Shown one piece after another: positions 25,128 to 33,933 of a stretch of 63,578 bases of DNA. Under the pieces are notes generated by a model, which worked only from the letters and a program-made list of their open reading frames with translations, was not told where the DNA came from and ran no database searches. Numbering within the stretch: position 1 is the stretch's first letter; every line of letters begins with the position of its first letter. This DNA comes from an uncultured beta proteobacterium (lineage in GTDB: Bacteria > Pseudomonadota > Gammaproteobacteria > Burkholderiales > Burkholderiaceae_C), in contig CAIUDG010000064.1 in assembly GCA_903897925.1 (NCBI GenBank), positions 1 through 63,578 of the forward strand. Reading direction: 5' to 3'. The translations under genes and the position numbers were made by a program.

Positions 25128-26273
25128 ATGCAAGGCGTGAAAAAATTGGTCTTGGGTGTCTTCGCGGCCCTGGGTTTCGGGTCGTCCTGGGCGGCTTACA
25201 ACTGGAGCTTTCCCACGCCCGTGACGCCCATCGCGCATGAGACGCTGCACGTGCACAACCTGTTCATGGTGATTGCACTGACCCTGTTCTTCGGCGTGCT
25301 GGCACTGATGCTGTATTCGTTCTGGACACACCGCAAGTCACGCGGCCAGGTCGCCTCCACTTTCACGGGCCCGACAACGCGCAAGCAGTGGTTGTTCACG
25401 CTGGCGCCATTTGCCTTTCTGCTGATTCTGGACTACGGCGTTTTTGGTATTCCCGCCTTTCATGCGGTCAAGATGTATGAAAACACCAAGGAAGATGCTG
25501 AACTGGTGGTCAAGGTCACTGGCAACCAGTGGTTTTGGCAATATGAGTTTCCGGCCCAGGGCGTGAAGTTCACCAGCCGTCTGAGCACGCCACGCGAGCA
25601 GATCCTGAACCAGGCCCCCAAAGACGAGCACTATCTGCTTGAAGTTGACAATCCTTTGGTCCTGCCAGTGGGCAAGAAAATTCGTTTTATCACCACCTCG
25701 AATGACGTGATCCACAGCTGGTGGGTGCCTGCGTTTGGTGTGAAACGTGATGCCGTGCCTGGCTTCCTGCGTGAATTCTGGGCCAAGGTGGACACCGAAG
25801 GCACTTACCGCGGTCAGTGTTCCGAGCTCTGCGGCAAGGAGCATGGCTTCATGCCGGTGGTGGTGAATGTGGTGTCGGAGCAGGAATTCAATGCCTGGTT
25901 GGCGAGCAAGAAGGCGGCGCCTGCGGCGACCGCGGCCGGAGCCAGCGACAAGCCGCTGACGCTCGACGAAGCGCGTGCACACGGCGAAAAAGTTTTTGCT
26001 GCCAACTGCGTGGCCTGCCACCAGGCCACCGGCAAGGGCATTCCAGGCAGCTTCCCGGCGCTGGACGGCTCCAAGGTGGCTACGGGCCCGGTTGATGTGC
26101 ATATTCAGACCGTGCTCAACGGCCGCCCCAATACCGCCATGGTGGCATTTGGCAAGATGCTTTCGGATGCGGATATCGCGGCAGTGGTGACCTACGAGCG
26201 CAATGCCTGGGGTAACAAAACCGGTGATGTGGTTCAAGCCGCCAAAGTCGCTGAACTGAAGAAGGCGCACTGA
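25128..26273 (+). CDS. ctaC: Cytochrome c oxidase subunit II with fused C-terminal cytochrome c domain
   Basis: 381 residues. Signal-peptide-like N-terminus, two transmembrane helices, then the cupredoxin domain with the CuA site 'QCSELCGKEHGFM' and 'WWVPAFGVKRDAVPGF'. A C-terminal class I heme domain has C-V-A-C-H in 'FAANCVACHQATGKGIPG'. This caa3-like layout lets the subunit take electrons directly from c-type carriers. It is the first core gene of the oxidase operon. Confidence 0.96.
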   Translation: MQGVKKLVLGVFAALGFGSSWAAYNWSFPTPVTPIAHETLHVHNLFMVIALTLFFGVLALMLYSFWTHRKSRGQVASTFTGPTTRKQWLFTLAPFAFLLILDYGVFGIPAFHAVKMYENTKEDAELVVKVTGNQWFWQYEFPAQGVKFTSRLSTPREQILNQAPKDEHYLLEVDNPLVLPVGKKIRFITTSNDVIHSWWVPAFGVKRDAVPGFLREFWAKVDTEGTYRGQCSELCGKEHGFMPVVVNVVSEQEFNAWLASKKAAPAATAAGASDKPLTLDEARAHGEKVFAANCVACHQATGKGIPGSFPALDGSKVATGPVDVHIQTVLNGRPNTAMVAFGKMLSDADIAAVVTYERNAWGNKTGDVVQAAKVAELKKAH

Positions 26274-26328
26274 GTGCTCTCTTCATTCGTTCAGGCCCGC
26301 TAAAAATATTGTAGATAAGGAGTTGCCC

Positions 26329-27933
26329 ATGGCACACGATTTGGCACACGAACTGCCGCATGCTGGAGCGCATGAAGCGCACCATCCGTCCGGCGCATTG
26401 CGTTGGATTCAGACCACCAACCACAAAGACATCGGGATCATGTATTTGATCTTCGCGCTGGTCATGTTGTTGACCGGTGGCGCCATGATTCTGGGCGTGC
26501 GTGCCGAGCTGTTTCAGCCCGGCCTGCAGTTCATGCAACCCGAATTCTTTAACCAGCTGATTACGCTGCACGGTCTGATCATGGTGTTCGGCTTTGCCAT
26601 GCCGGCCGCTACCGGCCTGGCCAATTACATGCTGCCGATGGTGCTGGGCGCCCCGGACATGGCCTTGCCGCGCTTGAACAACTGGGGCTTCTGGATTTTG
26701 CCGCCGGCTGCGGTGATGCTGGTGCTGCCTTTCTTCCTGGGCCTGTTTGGCGTCGGTCCCGGTGCTGTGGATACCGGTTGGACCATGTATGCGCCGCTGT
26801 CGGTGCAAAGCGGCTGGGGCATGGACTTCGCGATTTTCGCGGTTCACATGCTGGGCGTGTCCTCGATTCTGGGTTCTATCAACGTGATCGTGACGATCCT
26901 GAACATGCGTGCACCTGGCATGACGTTGATGAAGATGCCGCTGTTTGCGCACGGTTTCCTGATGACGGCTATTTTGCTCATCACCATCATGCCGGTGCTC
27001 GCCGGCGGCGTGACCATGGTGCTGATGGACCGCCATTTTGGTACCCACTTCTTCACCGCTGCCGGTGGTGGCGACCCGGTGCTTTGGCAACACATTTTCT
27101 GGTTCATGGGTCACCCTGAGGTGTATGTGCTGCTGCTGCCGATTTGCGGTGTGGTGCCGCACGTGTTGTCAGCGTTCTCGCGCAAGAAGGTGTATGGCTA
27201 TCGGGCCCAGGTGTATGCCATGTGGGGTATTGCTGCACTGGCCGTGGTGGTGTGGGCACACCATATGTTTACCAGCGGCATGTCGGTTGGCGGCCAGCTC
27301 TATTTCATGTACAGCACGATGCTGATTTCGCTGCCACTGGCGGTGTTGTTCTTCTGCTGGATCGCGACCCTGTGGCGCGGCTCCCTGAGTTTCGAAACGC
27401 CCATGCTGTTTGCGGTCGGCTTCGTGATTCTGTTCGGCTGGGGCGGTCTGACCGGTCTGGTGCTGGCGGACGCTGCGGCCGATCCGCAGTACCACAACAC
27501 CTACTTCCTGGTTGCGCACTTCCACTATGCCCTGTACCCCACCACGGTGATGGGTGCCATGGCCGGTGTTTACTACTGGTTGCCAAAGTGGACCGGTCAC
27601 ATGCTCGATGAGCGGCTCGGCAAGATCCATTTCTGGATCGTGATGCTGGGTTTCAATCTGACTTTCATTCCGCAATTCCTGGTCGGCCTGGCCGGCATGC
27701 CACGCCGTATTCCTGACTATCCGCTGATGTTCAGCGAGTGGAATATGTTGTCGTCGATTGGCGCCTTCATTCTGGGCTCTTCGCACCTGATCTTCATCTA
27801 CATCGTGATCAAGTGCATCAAGGGTGGCCCCAAGGCGCAAGCCAAGGCCTGGGAAGGTGCCGATGGCCTGGAGTGGACAGTGCCCTCGCCAGCCCCCTAC
27901 CACACCTTCGAAACCCAACCAACGATCGAATAA
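26329..27933 (+). CDS. ctaD: Cytochrome c oxidase subunit I (aa3-type)
   Basis: 534 residues from ATG 26329, with AAGGAG upstream. It has twelve hydrophobic helices. 'TTNHKDIGIMYL' opens the core, 'FWFMGHPEVYVLLLPICGVV' holds a CuB ligand and the cross-linked His/Tyr, 'WAHHMFTSGM' gives the CuB His pair and 'VAHFHYALYPTTVMG' the heme ligands. It is the catalytic subunit that reduces oxygen at heme a3-CuB and pumps protons. Its stop overlaps the start of the small assembly protein. Confidence 0.98.
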   Translation: MAHDLAHELPHAGAHEAHHPSGALRWIQTTNHKDIGIMYLIFALVMLLTGGAMILGVRAELFQPGLQFMQPEFFNQLITLHGLIMVFGFAMPAATGLANYMLPMVLGAPDMALPRLNNWGFWILPPAAVMLVLPFFLGLFGVGPGAVDTGWTMYAPLSVQSGWGMDFAIFAVHMLGVSSILGSINVIVTILNMRAPGMTLMKMPLFAHGFLMTAILLITIMPVLAGGVTMVLMDRHFGTHFFTAAGGGDPVLWQHIFWFMGHPEVYVLLLPICGVVPHVLSAFSRKKVYGYRAQVYAMWGIAALAVVVWAHHMFTSGMSVGGQLYFMYSTMLISLPLAVLFFCWIATLWRGSLSFETPMLFAVGFVILFGWGGLTGLVLADAAADPQYHNTYFLVAHFHYALYPTTVMGAMAGVYYWLPKWTGHMLDERLGKIHFWIVMLGFNLTFIPQFLVGLAGMPRRIPDYPLMFSEWNMLSSIGAFILGSSHLIFIYIVIKCIKGGPKAQAKAWEGADGLEWTVPSPAPYHTFETQPTIE

Positions 27934-28073
27934 TGCGCGCGCCCGAACAGCAAAATTCCAACGCCGAAGAATGGGCGCGTCGCAAGCGCTCCAGCGTTCG
28001 CATGGCATGGGGATGCGCCGCCATTGTGCTGGTGCTGTTCGCGCTGTCGATTTGGAAGTACCGTCCGCTTTGA
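27933..28073 (+). CDS. Cytochrome oxidase small assembly protein
   Basis: 46 residues. Its ATG overlaps the ctaD stop (TAATG) and its stop overlaps the ctaG start. It has a charged N-terminus ('NAEEWARRKRSSVRMAW') and a single transmembrane helix ('GCAAIVLVLFALSIWKY'). A short single-span protein in exactly this position is common in Burkholderiales oxidase operons and is annotated as a small assembly protein. Its mechanism is unknown. The translational overlaps on both sides support it as a real gene. Confidence 0.82.
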   Translation: MRAPEQQNSNAEEWARRKRSSVRMAWGCAAIVLVLFALSIWKYRPL

Positions 28074-28624
28074 CTACCGTAGACCACGCCAGCCGGCAAC
28101 GGGCCAACCAGAAACTGGCCTGGCAGTTGGTGTTGGTGTCTGTTTTCTTTGTCGGCTTTGGTTTTGCGCTGGTGCCCTTGTACGACGTGATGTGTCGGAT
28201 CACCGGCATCAATGGTCGCACCAATGCGGTGGCAGAGGCCCAGGATGCCAACACCCAGGTCGATACCAAGCGCTGGGTTACGGTGGAATTCCTGAGCCAC
28301 ACCATGCCCGGTGTCGGTCTGGAGTTTGCGCCGGAGCAGTTTTCGATGCGGGTGCATCCGGGCGCCGTGGTGCATACCAATTACGTGGTGAAAAATACAA
28401 CGCCGAAGGTATTTGTCGGACAGGCAGTGCCGAGTGTGTCGCCCGCTGTAGCAGCGCCGTATTTTCAGAAGATTGAGTGTTTTTGTTTCAGCCAGCAGAC
28501 GGTCAAGGCTGGCGAGACCCGCACCATGCCGGTGGTATTTGTAGTGAAACCGGAGATGGATCAGGACCTGGGCACGATCACGCTTTCGTATACATTTTTT
28601 GAAGCGCCGAAAGCCCCGGTCTGA
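28070..28624 (+). CDS. ctaG: Cytochrome c oxidase assembly protein CtaG/Cox11
   Basis: 184 residues starting at TTG 28070, which overlaps the stop of the small assembly gene by four bases; no in-frame ATG fits the N-terminus. One transmembrane helix ('LVLVSVFFVGFGFALVPLYD') is followed by the conserved 'Y-D-V-M-C-R-I-T-G-I-N-G' and the copper-binding 'KIECFCFSQQ'. It delivers copper to the CuB site of subunit I on the periplasmic side. The family length and order match. Confidence 0.95.
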   Translation: MTTVDHASRQRANQKLAWQLVLVSVFFVGFGFALVPLYDVMCRITGINGRTNAVAEAQDANTQVDTKRWVTVEFLSHTMPGVGLEFAPEQFSMRVHPGAVVHTNYVVKNTTPKVFVGQAVPSVSPAVAAPYFQKIECFCFSQQTVKAGETRTMPVVFVVKPEMDQDLGTITLSYTFFEAPKAPV

Positions 28625-28666
28625 TTTGAGTTGTTAGATTTGTTAGATACGAAGAAGGAACGAACC

Positions 28667-29530
28667 ATGACGAACACACCAGCGTCCCACGCGAAGGGGC
28701 ACTATTTTGTTCCGGCCGCGAGCAACTATTCCACGTTTCTCTCCGCTGGTATTTTCCTGTTGGCGCTGGGATTCATTTTCCGTTTGAACGGTGTACCGCC
28801 GGGACTGTGGTCCATGCTGATTGGCGCGGCGCTGATTCTGTATGTGATTTTGGGCTGGTTTGGTGAGTTGATTGGCGAGAACGTGCGTGGCGTCTATACC
28901 CGCTGGGAAGACCGGTCTTACCGCATCGGCATGGTCTGGTTCATTTTTTCGGAAGTGATGTTTTTCGCCTGCTTCTTTGGCGTGCTGTTCTATGTGCGCC
29001 GCATTGCCTTGCCGGAACTCGGCGGCTATGACCAGAGCCTGACGCCCTACGCTGGCTTTAGCGGCACCTGGCCGAATAGCGGTCCTTTGGGCGAAGCCTT
29101 CACGCCGATGGAAGCCTGGGGCGTTCCTGCCATCAACACCTTGCTGCTGCTGACCTCCGGTGCCACCCTGACCTGGGCCCATTGGGGTCTGCTCAAGAAC
29201 AAGCGCGGCCAGCTGAATCTGGGCCTGGCCCTGACCGTGGCACTGGGTATCGCCTTCGTTGCGATGCAGGCGCAGGAGTACTACCATGCCTACCACGAGA
29301 TGGGCCTGAACCTGGGCGCCGGTGTGTATGGCGCGACCTTCTTCATCTTGACTGGTTTTCACGGTCTGCACGTGACCCTGGGAACCATCATGCTGGCGAC
29401 CATGCTGGGCCGCGGCATGAAAGGCCATTTTTCGGAGCACAACCACTTCGCCTTTGAAGCGGTGGCTTGGTACTGGCACTTTGTGGACGTGGTCTGGCTG
29501 ATTGTGTTCGTGTTTGTTTACTGGATCTAA
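28667..29530 (+). CDS. ctaE: Cytochrome c oxidase subunit III
   Basis: 287 residues from ATG 28667, after GAAGGAA. It has seven hydrophobic helices with the family signatures 'VWFIFSEVMFFACFFGVLFY' and 'TFFILTGFHGLHVTLGTIML', and ends 'FEAVAWYWHFVDVVWLIVFV'. It is a structural subunit of the aa3 oxidase. The DUF2970 gene that often sits between ctaG and ctaE in this order is absent here; only 42 bases separate them. Confidence 0.97.
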   Translation: MTNTPASHAKGHYFVPAASNYSTFLSAGIFLLALGFIFRLNGVPPGLWSMLIGAALILYVILGWFGELIGENVRGVYTRWEDRSYRIGMVWFIFSEVMFFACFFGVLFYVRRIALPELGGYDQSLTPYAGFSGTWPNSGPLGEAFTPMEAWGVPAINTLLLLTSGATLTWAHWGLLKNKRGQLNLGLALTVALGIAFVAMQAQEYYHAYHEMGLNLGAGVYGATFFILTGFHGLHVTLGTIMLATMLGRGMKGHFSEHNHFAFEAVAWYWHFVDVVWLIVFVFVYWI

Positions 29531-29540
29531 TGCTTGCCTG

Positions 29541-29562
29541 GCACCTGCGATCTCGCAGGTGC
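29541..29562. terminator. Strong hairpin between convergent ctaE and the DUF2909 gene
   Basis: GCACCTGCGA and TCGCAGGTGC form a 9- to 10-bp perfect stem right after the ctaE stop. There is no T-tract on either side, so it is at best a weak or factor-aided bidirectional terminator, or a 3'-end stabiliser. Confidence 0.5.
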
Positions 29563-29571
29563 CGGCACCGA

Positions 29572-29778
29572 CTAGCGCAGTCCGCGCGCCGGTATCAGGC
29601 CAAAGTAAAAACAGGCCAGCAGTACCAGGAATAATCCGATCGACAGCGCTACGCGCAGCGTCAATGCCTGCACCATGCGGTTCTTTTCGCCATCTTTGCG
29701 AAACAGCAGGGCCAGCGCCGATCCCAGGCTGGCAACGATCAATACCAGGACTGCGAGAATGAATAGTTTTGCCAGCAT
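29572..29778 (-). CDS. Twin-transmembrane protein (DUF2909-like)
   Basis: 68 residues with two hydrophobic helices ('LFILAVLVLIVASLGSALAL', 'LRVALSIGLFLVLLACFYFG') joined by 'LFRKDGEKNRMVQALT'. The R-K-D-G and R-M-V-x-A-L-T-x-R-V motifs are those of the small twin-TM family often found between ctaE and SURF1 in Burkholderiales. It lies on the opposite strand inside the oxidase locus. It is probably an oxidase-associated membrane protein, but its function is unproven. Confidence 0.8.
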   Translation of the reverse strand: MLAKLFILAVLVLIVASLGSALALLFRKDGEKNRMVQALTLRVALSIGLFLVLLACFYFGLIPARGLR

Positions 29779-29827
29779 GCGGGTCCCAGAAATAGTGATG
29801 CGCGATTATGCGTTTGCCTACTGAGCC

Positions 29828-30547
29828 ATGCAAGATATATGCTTTAAGCCGCGGCTGATCCCGGCCCTTGCCACGCTGCTGACGGTGCTGTTGTTTGTCC
29901 ATCTCGGCAACTGGCAAGCCGACAAGGGCGAGCGCCGCGCCGCAGAAATTCAGCAGTTCCGGGAACGTGCCCGGCACGGTGCCTATTTGATCGGGCCAAG
30001 CTTGCTTGACGCTACGCTGGTTCAGGATGCACCGGTCAGCGTGCGCGGTCACTATTTGCCTGCCGAGCAGTTCTATATCGATAACCGCCAGGAAGACGGA
30101 AAGCCCGGCGTGCAACTGGTAGCGCCCTTGCAGATCAGCGGCAGCCAGACACGGGTGCTGGTGAACCGGGGCTGGATCGCCTGGGCCGATCGGCGCTCGC
30201 CTCTGCCGCAAGTAGCGTTGCCCAGCGGCGAGGTGCAGGTCAGCGGCATCGCCAGCGTGCCCTCGAATAAAAAGTTTTTTCTGATGCCCGAGCATGCCGA
30301 CGAGCGTCCGCAGTTGTGGAGCCGGCTCGACCTGCCACGATTTGCCGCCATGCACCCGGAGCCGACACAGACCTTTGTTATCCTGCAAAATCCCGGCGAC
30401 GCGGAAGACGGCCTACTACGCCGCTGGCCAGAGCCGGAAGACCGGGTCGCCATGCACCGCAGCTATTCCCTGCAGTGGTACGCAATGGCGCTGGCCCTGG
30501 TGATTTTTTTCTGCGTAGCCAGTCTGCGCAAACGAGTATCTACATGA
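29828..30547 (+). CDS. SURF1-family cytochrome oxidase assembly protein
   Basis: 239 residues. Two terminal transmembrane helices bracket a periplasmic beta domain, with 'VSVRGHYLPAEQFYIDNRQE', 'RVLVNRGWIAW' and the C-terminal 'SYSLQWYAMALALVIFF'. SURF1 helps insert heme a into subunit I. The stop overlaps the next start (ATGA), so the genes are coupled. Confidence 0.94.
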   Translation: MQDICFKPRLIPALATLLTVLLFVHLGNWQADKGERRAAEIQQFRERARHGAYLIGPSLLDATLVQDAPVSVRGHYLPAEQFYIDNRQEDGKPGVQLVAPLQISGSQTRVLVNRGWIAWADRRSPLPQVALPSGEVQVSGIASVPSNKKFFLMPEHADERPQLWSRLDLPRFAAMHPEPTQTFVILQNPGDAEDGLLRRWPEPEDRVAMHRSYSLQWYAMALALVIFFCVASLRKRVST

Positions 30548-31221
30548 GCTATCAACCAATCGACGAGCCCTTGGGGCTGGCGGTGCATTCACTGCCGAAT
30601 CCGCAGGATGCCGCAAACACCGAACCCCTGCTGACCGGGCGCTGGAAACTGATTGCCATCATGGTGGTGTGTTCACTGCCGGTGATCGCGGCCTACTTTG
30701 CTTATGCCTTTGTGCGACCCCAGGGCCATGCCGCCATTGGTGAACTGATCAGCCCGGTGCGCCCGGTGGGCACGCTGGCAGGTACCGCGCTGGATGGCAA
30801 CTCGCGGACCTTGGCTTCGCTCAAGGGGCAGTGGTTGCTGGTGTCAGTCGGCGACGGTAGCTGTGATGCCGCCTGCCAGCGCCGGCTTTTTGTGCAGCGG
30901 CAGTTGCGCGCCACGCTCGGCAAGGACAAGGAGCGGGTTGCGCGGGTCTGGTTAATTAGCGACCAGTCGGCTGTGGCACCGGCTTTGCGCGAGGCCATGG
31001 GCGACGCAGTGGTGTTGCGGGTCAGCGCACAGGCACTTAAGGACTGGCTGGCAGTGCCGGACTCCCAGGCACTGACCGATTCGTTGTACGTGGTTGACCC
31101 GCTTGGCAACGCCATGATGCGCTTTCCGGCCCAGGTGGATGTGGCGCAGGCCGGCAAGGCACGCCGCGATCTGGAGCGCCTGTTGCGCGCCACGGCATCC
31201 TGGAATGCAGCGCCGGCCTGA
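30544..31221 (+). CDS. SCO1/SenC-like membrane-anchored thioredoxin-fold protein lacking the His ligand
   Basis: 225 residues; the ATG overlaps the SURF1 stop. One N-terminal transmembrane helix ('LIAIMVVCSLPVIAAYFAYA') is followed by a thioredoxin-like fold with C-D-A-A-C in 'VSVGDGSCDAACQRRLF', the same spacing as the SCO copper-binding C-x-x-x-C. The distal histidine of true SCO proteins is not evident in 'LYVVDPLGNAMMRFPAQ'. It may act as a thiol-disulfide reductant for CuA assembly rather than as a copper donor. A canonical SCO protein is present at 33296. Confidence 0.75.
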   Translation: MSYQPIDEPLGLAVHSLPNPQDAANTEPLLTGRWKLIAIMVVCSLPVIAAYFAYAFVRPQGHAAIGELISPVRPVGTLAGTALDGNSRTLASLKGQWLLVSVGDGSCDAACQRRLFVQRQLRATLGKDKERVARVWLISDQSAVAPALREAMGDAVVLRVSAQALKDWLAVPDSQALTDSLYVVDPLGNAMMRFPAQVDVAQAGKARRDLERLLRATASWNAAPA

Positions 31222-31226
31222 TTTCA

Positions 31227-32396
31227 ATGGACGCGCAGACGCTTTACGATTTTTCACCCTGGGCCCGTTTGCTCAGTGGTGGTGCGCTGCTCAGTGCTTT
31301 GCCCTTGAGCTGGCTCTGGTGGCGCTACCGGGATGCACCACGGGTGCGTCGGCGCTTGGCCTTGACCATGCTGACGCTGTTTCTGAGCTTCGACCTGGTG
31401 ATGGTGGGCGCATTTACGCGCCTCACTGATTCCGGTCTGGGCTGTCCCGACTGGCCCGGCTGCTATGGCCACGCCAGCCCGATCGGCGCCAGCGTACCGA
31501 TTGCCGACGCGCAGGCGGCCATGCCGAGCGGGCCGGTGACGCAGCAAAAAGCCTGGGTCGAAATGTTGCACCGCTATCTGGCCATGGCGGTGGGCGCCTT
31601 GCTGCTGGTGCTGGCCGGCTGGGCCTGGTGGGACCGTTGGCAGGCGCGGCACGCCACCTGGCGTGTGCACATCAGCCCCTGGTGGGCCAGTGCCACGCTG
31701 TTCTGGGTCTGTGTGCAAGGCTTGTTTGGCGCCCTGACGGTGACCATGAAGTTATTTCCCGCCATTGTCAGTCTGCATCTGCTGGGCGCTTATGGGCTGC
31801 TGGCGCTACTGGTGCTGCAGGCGGCCTGGTGGGGCCAAGCCGCTGCGCCGACGCCAGACCCGGCCTCCAGTGTGCCGGCGCTGACGCTCCAGCATTTGCG
31901 CCTTCCGGTGGCACTGGGCCTGGTTGCGGTGCTGCTGCAGGCCATGCTAGGGGCCTGGGTCAGCACCAATTACGCGGTACTGGCCTGCAGCGAGTTTCCG
32001 ATGTGCCAGGGCCAGTGGTGGCCGGCCATGGACTTTGCAGCCGGTTTTGAAATCTGGCGCCCGCTCGGGAGCAGCGCCGATGGCGCGATTCTGAGTTTTC
32101 AGGCGCTGACAGCGATCCATTACGGACACCGCCTGTTTGCGCTATTGGCTACCTTGGTGCTGGCCTGGGTTTTTTGGCGCTTGCGCGCGCAGCCCGCTTT
32201 GCAGACACCGAGGCGTTATCTAGGCCTGTTGCTCCTGGCACAGCTGCTCACCGGTCTGAGCAATGTGGTGCTGGACTGGCCGCTGGCCGCAGCGGTGCTG
32301 CACACCGCTGGCGCGGGCGCACTGGTGGCGGTGCTGACCTGGCTGTACGTGCTGACTGGTAGCGGCGCACGAACCCTCACAACGGAGAAAGTATGA
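31227..32396 (+). CDS. ctaA: Heme A synthase (COX15/CtaA)
   Basis: 389 residues with eight predicted membrane helices. The heme-ligand motifs are recognisable: '[20 protein letters not shown]', '[20 protein letters not shown]', '[20 protein letters not shown]' and '[20 protein letters not shown]'. It oxidises the C8 methyl of heme O to make heme A for the aa3 oxidase. The stop overlaps the ctaB start. Confidence 0.95.
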   Translation: MDAQTLYDFSPWARLLSGGALLSALPLSWLWWRYRDAPRVRRRLALTMLTLFLSFDLVMVGAFTRLTDSGLGCPDWPGCYGHASPIGASVPIADAQAAMPSGPVTQQKAWVEMLHRYLAMAVGALLLVLAGWAWWDRWQARHATWRVHISPWWASATLFWVCVQGLFGALTVTMKLFPAIVSLHLLGAYGLLALLVLQAAWWGQAAAPTPDPASSVPALTLQHLRLPVALGLVAVLLQAMLGAWVSTNYAVLACSEFPMCQGQWWPAMDFAAGFEIWRPLGSSADGAILSFQALTAIHYGHRLFALLATLVLAWVFWRLRAQPALQTPRRYLGLLLLAQLLTGLSNVVLDWPLAAAVLHTAGAGALVAVLTWLYVLTGSGARTLTTEKV

Positions 32397-33289
32397 CGGA
32401 CCAGGCAAGTGCAAGCGGGGTTTCCGTGTTGCGCCAGTTTTATGCGCTGACCAAGCCGCGGGTGATCCAGCTGATTGTGTTTTGCGCGCTGATCGGCATG
32501 GTGCTGGCAGTGCCTGGCCTGCCAAGCTCGGACCAGTTGCTGGTGGCCGCCTGGGCCTGTCTGGGTATTTATCTGGTGGCGGGTGCGGCGGCAGCCTTCA
32601 ACTGCATCGTGGAGAAAAAAATTGATGCCAAGATGAAACGCACCGCCTGGCGCCCGACGGCGCGCGGCCAACTCAGTGACCTGCAGACCTTGCTGTTTTC
32701 GGCCCTGCTGTGCCTTGCCGGTTCGTCACTGCTGTATTTCCTGGTCAACCCGCTGACCATGTGGTTGACATTTGCCACCTTTGTGGGTTACGCCGTGGTT
32801 TACACGGTGGTGCTGAAGCCGCTGACACCGCAAAATATTGTGATCGGTGGCGCGTCCGGGGCCATGCCGCCGGTGCTCGGCTGGGCCGCCATGACTGGTG
32901 ATGTCGGTCCCGAAGCGCTGATTTTGTTTCTGATCATTTTTCTCTGGACGCCGCCGCATTTCTGGGCGCTGGCGCTGTACCGGGTGGAAGACTACCGCAA
33001 GTCCGGGCTGCCGATGCTGCCGGTGACGCACGGCAACCCGTTTACACGGCTGCAGATTTTTCTTTATACCCTGGTGCTATTTGCCGCCTGCCTGCTGCCC
33101 TTCGTCTACAGCATGAGTTCCTGGCTTTACCTGGCGGCGGCGTTGGTGCTGGGGGGCGGCTTTTGCTGGCATGGCTGGAAATTGTTGTGCCATTATTCGG
33201 ATGAGTTGTCGCGCCGGACGTTCCGTTTTTCCCTGATCCATCTGAGCGCGCTGTTTGCGGCACTGCTGCTGGACCACTATTTGATGTAA
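32393..33289 (+). CDS. ctaB: Protoheme IX farnesyltransferase (heme O synthase)
   Basis: 298 residues, a UbiA-fold membrane prenyltransferase. The active-site signature '[19 protein letters not shown]' (N-x3-D/E-x3-D-type) and '[20 protein letters not shown]' are typical of CtaB/CyoE. It adds a farnesyl group to heme B to make heme O, the substrate of the upstream heme A synthase. The start overlaps the ctaA stop (ATGA). Confidence 0.97.
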   Translation: MTDQASASGVSVLRQFYALTKPRVIQLIVFCALIGMVLAVPGLPSSDQLLVAAWACLGIYLVAGAAAAFNCIVEKKIDAKMKRTAWRPTARGQLSDLQTLLFSALLCLAGSSLLYFLVNPLTMWLTFATFVGYAVVYTVVLKPLTPQNIVIGGASGAMPPVLGWAAMTGDVGPEALILFLIIFLWTPPHFWALALYRVEDYRKSGLPMLPVTHGNPFTRLQIFLYTLVLFAACLLPFVYSMSSWLYLAAALVLGGGFCWHGWKLLCHYSDELSRRTFRFSLIHLSALFAALLLDHYLM

Positions 33290-33295
33290 CTATCC

Positions 33296-33904
33296 ATGAC
33301 CAAACGACACACGTTGAAGCGGCTCGGAATGGCCGCGCTGTTGCTGGGCGCGCTCGGCGCCATGACGGCCTGTTCGGACAAAAAGCCGAGCTTCGCCTCG
33401 ATTGATATCACCGGCGCCGATTACGCCAAAGACTTCGCCCTGAACGACCACAATGGCACGCTGCGCCACCTGGCCGACTTCAAGGGCAAGGTGGTGGTGA
33501 TGTTTTTTGGGTACACCCAGTGCCCGGATGTCTGCCCGACCACCATGGCGGAGCTGGCCGAAATCAAGACCTCGCTAGGCAAGGACGGGGAGCGCCTGCA
33601 GGCGCTGTTTGTCACAGTCGATCCGGAGCGCGACACGGCGCCGCTGCTGAAGGCCTATATGGAAAACTTCGACCGCAGCTTCCTGGCTTTGCGCCCCAGC
33701 ATGGAACAGTTGCCGGCGCTGGCCAAAGACTACAAGATTTATTACCAGAAGGTAGAAGGCCGCACCGCGACCAGCTACACCATGGACCACTCAGCCGGCA
33801 GCTACGTGTACGACACCAAGGGACGGCTGCGCCTGTTCACCCGCTATGGCAGCGGTGTTGAACCCTTGCGCAATGACATTCGGATTTTGCTTGGCGAAAG
33901 CTGA
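33296..33904 (+). CDS. SCO1/SenC family copper chaperone
   Basis: 202 residues. The N-terminus is lipoprotein-like (hydrophobic stretch then 'GAMTACSDK'). The thioredoxin-like domain has the copper site C-P-D-V-C in 'FFGYTQCPDVCPTTMAELAE' and the distal histidine in 'SYTMDHSAGSYVYD'. It delivers copper to the CuA site of subunit II. It is the last gene of the oxidase operon and converges with rpoH. Confidence 0.95.
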   Translation: MTKRHTLKRLGMAALLLGALGAMTACSDKKPSFASIDITGADYAKDFALNDHNGTLRHLADFKGKVVVMFFGYTQCPDVCPTTMAELAEIKTSLGKDGERLQALFVTVDPERDTAPLLKAYMENFDRSFLALRPSMEQLPALAKDYKIYYQKVEGRTATSYTMDHSAGSYVYDTKGRLRLFTRYGSGVEPLRNDIRILLGES

Positions 33905-33933
33905 GCGCCGCGGCGCCTTGCCGCAGCGCCGGT

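Noticed and set aside
28643..30388. A 581-codon open frame on the minus strand across ctaE and SURF1
   Set aside because: It is a shadow of ctaE, the hairpin region and SURF1. Its translation is His/Gln/Arg-rich without any fold signature.
33905..33916. GCGCCGCGGCGC palindrome between the SCO gene and rpoH
   Set aside because: Self-complementary GC-rich sequence of this length is common in this genome and has no T-tract, so no terminator is called.
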